The notes beneath the pieces are model-generated. The model was not told the origin of the DNA. It made no database searches and saw nothing but the letters and a program-made list of their open reading frames with translations. A stretch of 64,000 nt of DNA from positions 372,001 to 436,000 of the forward strand of contig SADC01000399.1 in assembly GCA_004194705.1 (NCBI GenBank), read 5' to 3'. The position numbers were made by a program, and so were the translations under genes. Each line of letters begins with the position of its first letter. Within the stretch, counting starts at the first letter, position 1. Source of the stretch: Ditylenchus dipsaci. Its lineage: Eukaryota; Nematoda; Chromadorea; Rhabditida; Anguinidae. Shown here in pieces: positions 61,315 to 64,000 of the stretch.

Positions 61315-61750
61315 TAAAGGGGGGGGCGACACTTGGGGGGAGGGGGTTGAGAAATGGGTTTGCCAACCTAATGAAAAACCCATAAATGGGTTGCAAAAAG
61401 ATTTTAAATATAAAATTATTTATGTGATTTTATGATGGGTTCACTACATTATTCGACAATATTTAGTGAAACCCATCATAAATCACATACCGTATTTTCT
61501 TTAATAATGACCCCGGGGTCATTATTTTTCAACCCCTCAAAAATTCCGAAATTGTCAATCAAAAATGCCTTAACTCTGAAATCCTAGTCAAAAATAAGGG
61601 GGGGGGTCATTATTAGAGAGGGGTCATTATTAGAGAAAATACGGTAAATAATTTTATATTTAAAATCTTTTTGCGACCCATTTATGGGTTTTCATCAAGT
61701 TGGCAAACCCATTTCTCAACCCCCCCCCCCAAGTGTCCCCCCCCTTTAAC
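61315..61750. mobile_element. Fold-back element with nested MITE
   Basis: Outer arms pair over about 110 bp (GGTTGAGAAATGGGTTTGCC with GGCAAACCCATTTCTCAACC; ATGGGTTGCAAAAAGATTTT with AAAATCTTTTTGCGACCCAT). Inside is a GTGATTTTATGATGGGTTCAC hairpin followed by the TA-flanked MITE 61490-61644. Confidence 0.65.
61490..61644. mobile_element. Mariner-type MITE, CCGTATTTTCT ends
   Basis: TA flanks CCGTATTTTCTTTAATAATG and, inverted, CCGTATTTTCTCTAATAATG. GACCCC follows at both ends. Same family type as 49653-49810. Confidence 0.8.
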
Positions 61751-62094
61751 ACATTTATAGGCTCAGCCACGCTGCTAGGCGTATATTAAAAAGCACTCAA
61801 GAATGGTTATTCGAATGAGCAGCTCTTAGTCAAGGCAAATGATACCGAACTTGCTAAAAACACCTTATGAAACAGCCTACAAAGCCAACAACCATGCAAG
61901 AACAGAATCAAAGAATGGTACGCAAAGTTTTAGGAAGGCTATCTAAACAAGAAGAAACGAGTTGGAACAAAGATTTTTTCGAACATTTCTCTCTCTTTGA
62001 TGTTTTCTTATTTAATTTTCCTCCCTATCCCTCAATGGGGCGGTTTTTCTTTGCCTAAGTCCCCCCTGTTGTTTTTTCGTGATTTTTAGGCTTC

Positions 62095-62205
62095 AGGCTT
62101 AGGCGAGGGTTGGCCAGCTTATGCTAGGGCGGACTTAAACGTATTGTACAATCATGTTTAAGTTCGTCCTTACATACCCTGGCCTACTTTTGCCTGAGCC
62201 CTAGC
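62095..62205. repeat. GGCTTAGGCGAGGGTTGGCC hairpin
   Basis: GGCTTAGGCGAGGGTTGGCC with CTAGGGCGGACTTAAACG faces AAGTTCGTCCTTACATACCC, TGGCCTACTTTTGCCTGAGC. Same family as 25812-25906. Confidence 0.6.
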
Positions 62206-62566
62206 CTAAAAACTCACAAAAATCAGCAACAGTTGTTGTTTAAATGCGGAATGAACTGTTAAACTGATTAGACTCACAAGGAATTATACTCCGGTTAAAC
62301 CGGCACCCGAAACTGGTCCCCAAGGGTGCGGTTTATCGAGAGCGGACTGTGTTAGCAATTTTTTTTTATCATCCTCTTGCCTAAGAGCTGCTTTTACAAA
62401 AAATATCTCGCTGAAAAGCGGGAATTCAAAAAAGTTATGGTGAGAAGTTATAAAAAATCACCCTGTGGACTATTCTTAAAAACAATTCGAAATATAGTTT
62501 TTGTGTATTGTAAAACGTAAAATGACGAAATGTAATAAGATATTTTTACATGAAATGACTCTTGAG

Positions 62567-63207
62567 CATAGTGGGGCGTCTGTCCGCCGGGCGCGTCCCG
62601 TCCCTGTCCCGTCCTGGACAGCGCCTAAAAAAGTGGATGGTCGACGGACGGAGGCGGTATTTCTCCAGAAATTCCCGAGACGAGTGTTAAACCGGTTTTT
62701 GAGCCAATTCCGAGATCTTCCTCATCCTCAAAGGTTACACTCCTCATATCATTCGAGAGACAGCGCAAAAGCTAGTGATCATTTGTAGCAAGGTCTTGGA
62801 AAACCAATCCTGTGCAGTTCTCACAGCTATAGCGTCCTCATACACAGATAAAATTTCTCTGGCAGCTTTAGTGGCTTTTCGACCTCGATTGAAGCGAAGA
62901 GAAGTAAATGTCGAAAATGTAATTTTTTGTCAACCGATACTCTATTGAGAGTTCTAAAAAGTATCAAAAAAATTAGTATTGCCAACAAACGATGACTATA
63001 ATCTTAGAGAACATATATCGGCTTTCTAATATATATATTGCAAAATTTGGACTCTTTGCCATTTTTGCCAAATTTTCCGAAATTTTGGACTGCCGGCAGG
63101 ACGGACGGGAAAATTTTTTAAAATAGACGGCCGGCAGGACGGCCGGCAGAAATATCAAAAGAAGGAGACGAGACGCCGTCCGAATTTCAAAAAAGTGCCC
63201 CACTATG
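62567..63207. mobile_element. hAT-like element, 641 bp, CATAGTGGGGC ends
   Basis: CTCTTGAG (62559-62566) and CTCCTGAG (63208-63215) flank CATAGTGGGGCGTCTGTCC and, inverted, CATAGTGGGGCACTTTTTTG. Subterminal CCGTCCCTGTCCCGTCC and CGGCCGGCAGGACGG words lie at either side. No transposase domain. Confidence 0.8.
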
Positions 63208-63376
63208 CTCCTGAGTAAGTGCGCCGAGAAATTCCGCACCTTTTAAGTAAAAGAACGCATGCCACTGTGAAAATTTCGAACTCCACCAAAAACTAGTTGC
63301 ACCATAGCTAAACATAAGCGTGTGACTGTGAAGCAGATTAATCGTTGAACAATTTTTAGTTCGGATCGGAAACAAC

Positions 63377-63745
63377 CAGTGCTGTTCCAGCGTCAAATTC
63401 GACGACTGCGCCAGCGCAGGTGCCTAGCACCTCCATTTAATAATTTTGGCTACAGCACTAGCTCTTGGCATCGCATCTAAAAAAATTTGCCTAGCCCGAC
63501 GCCAGCGCCATGTTAGAATGTCGTTTCGCTGTTAACTTTACAAAAAAATGATTTTTTAATATTGAGCAGTTCAATTTTCGAACAGCGCTGGAGCACGAAC
63601 TGTTAAAAAACAGCTTCGGGATCAGTGCCAGGTCAAATTTTTGGGCGCCGGCGTAGACCAATACTTTTTATGGCCCCGGTGCCGGCACAGATCACGAACT
63701 CGCCGCTGTCTTTTTCTGGGCCAGCGCCGACACCGAGCAGCACTG
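63377..63745. mobile_element. hAT-like MITE, 369 bp, CAGTGCTG ends
   Basis: GAAACAAC (63369-63376) and GAAACAAT (63746-63753) flank CAGTGCTGTTCCAGCG and, inverted, CAGTGCTGCTCGGTGTC. GCGCCAGCGC and GGCGCCGGCG words occupy the subterminal parts. Confidence 0.8.
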
Positions 63746-64000
63746 GAAACAATAGATCGGAACGTACACAATCGCTCTTGACTGAAATTGCTAATCCCTT
63801 GCGCACCTACTGGTGTGTACTTTAGCCCATTTTGATTATAAGTCTTGCTGGGAATTATGTCTTGGTAAGTGAGTGCGCGTATCTCAAACTCTCAAGCCTA
63901 TTGCGCCACGGGAACAGTTTAAATTATTGCGACAATGCTCGAAATGTCTTGTCAAATTATTTTTATACTAACTTTAAAATTCGAATTTTGTGTACTAAAA

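Noticed and set aside
1..64000. CRISPR array or bacterial operons
   Set aside because: No evenly spaced identical repeats with unique spacers. Introns, poly(A) signals, SINEs and a cuticle collagen show a nuclear nematode genome.

Overview
The window is nuclear DNA from a nematode with a very transposon-rich genome. The clearest evidence is a cuticle collagen gene (22183-24462). It has the nematode-specific N-terminal cuticle-collagen region, Gly-X-Y blocks with cysteine pairs, and a C-terminus of the CDHCPPPRT type. Introns inside genes are often 38-60 bp with GT..AG ends, and several genes start a few bases after a splice-acceptor-like site, as expected for spliced-leader trans-splicing. 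The sequence is roughly two-thirds A+T by eye. Species and class cannot be fixed from this window.

Genes in order: the 3' end of a Na+/H+ exchanger (+, 1953-4720); a terminal exon of unknown function (-, 7339-7577); a polar low-complexity gene (+, 14747-15863, partial); a secreted coiled-coil protein (-, 16529-17674); the collagen (+, 22183-24462); a proposed secreted precursor spread over 26727-33151 (+); a second proposed secreted precursor over 38724-43684 (+), followed closely by a small basic protein (+, 43974-44240); a second secreted coiled-coil protein (+, 48659-50531) that is a paralogue of the first; the 3' exons of RNA polymerase II subunit RPB7 (-, 52210-52557); and a gene made of at least 13 tandem micro-exons of 38-57 nt encoding a Pro/Gln-rich protein (-, 55786-57361, 5' end missing).

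Most of the rest is mobile DNA, largely non-autonomous. I could delimit fourteen elements with 8-bp target duplications and hAT-like ends (CAGNG.., TAGRG.., CATA..), many with arrays of short palindromes just inside the ends. One of them keeps the C-terminal dimerisation region of a hAT transposase. There are also TA-flanked Tc1/mariner-type MITEs, several fold-back elements with arms of 150-600 bp, tRNA-derived SINE pieces, a pogo-like and a mariner-like transposase remnant, a satellite of about 185-bp units and a GGGTAGGCGAGGAT minisatellite. Elements are nested up to three deep.

Almost every long coding exon contains single-base frame breaks at homopolymers, mostly one base missing. This looks like consensus error in the assembly rather than wholesale pseudogenisation, and gene models here must allow for it. 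The collagen, the two coiled-coil proteins and the two short precursors form a set of secreted products. The exchanger and RPB7 are housekeeping genes. No shared pathway can be inferred beyond that.
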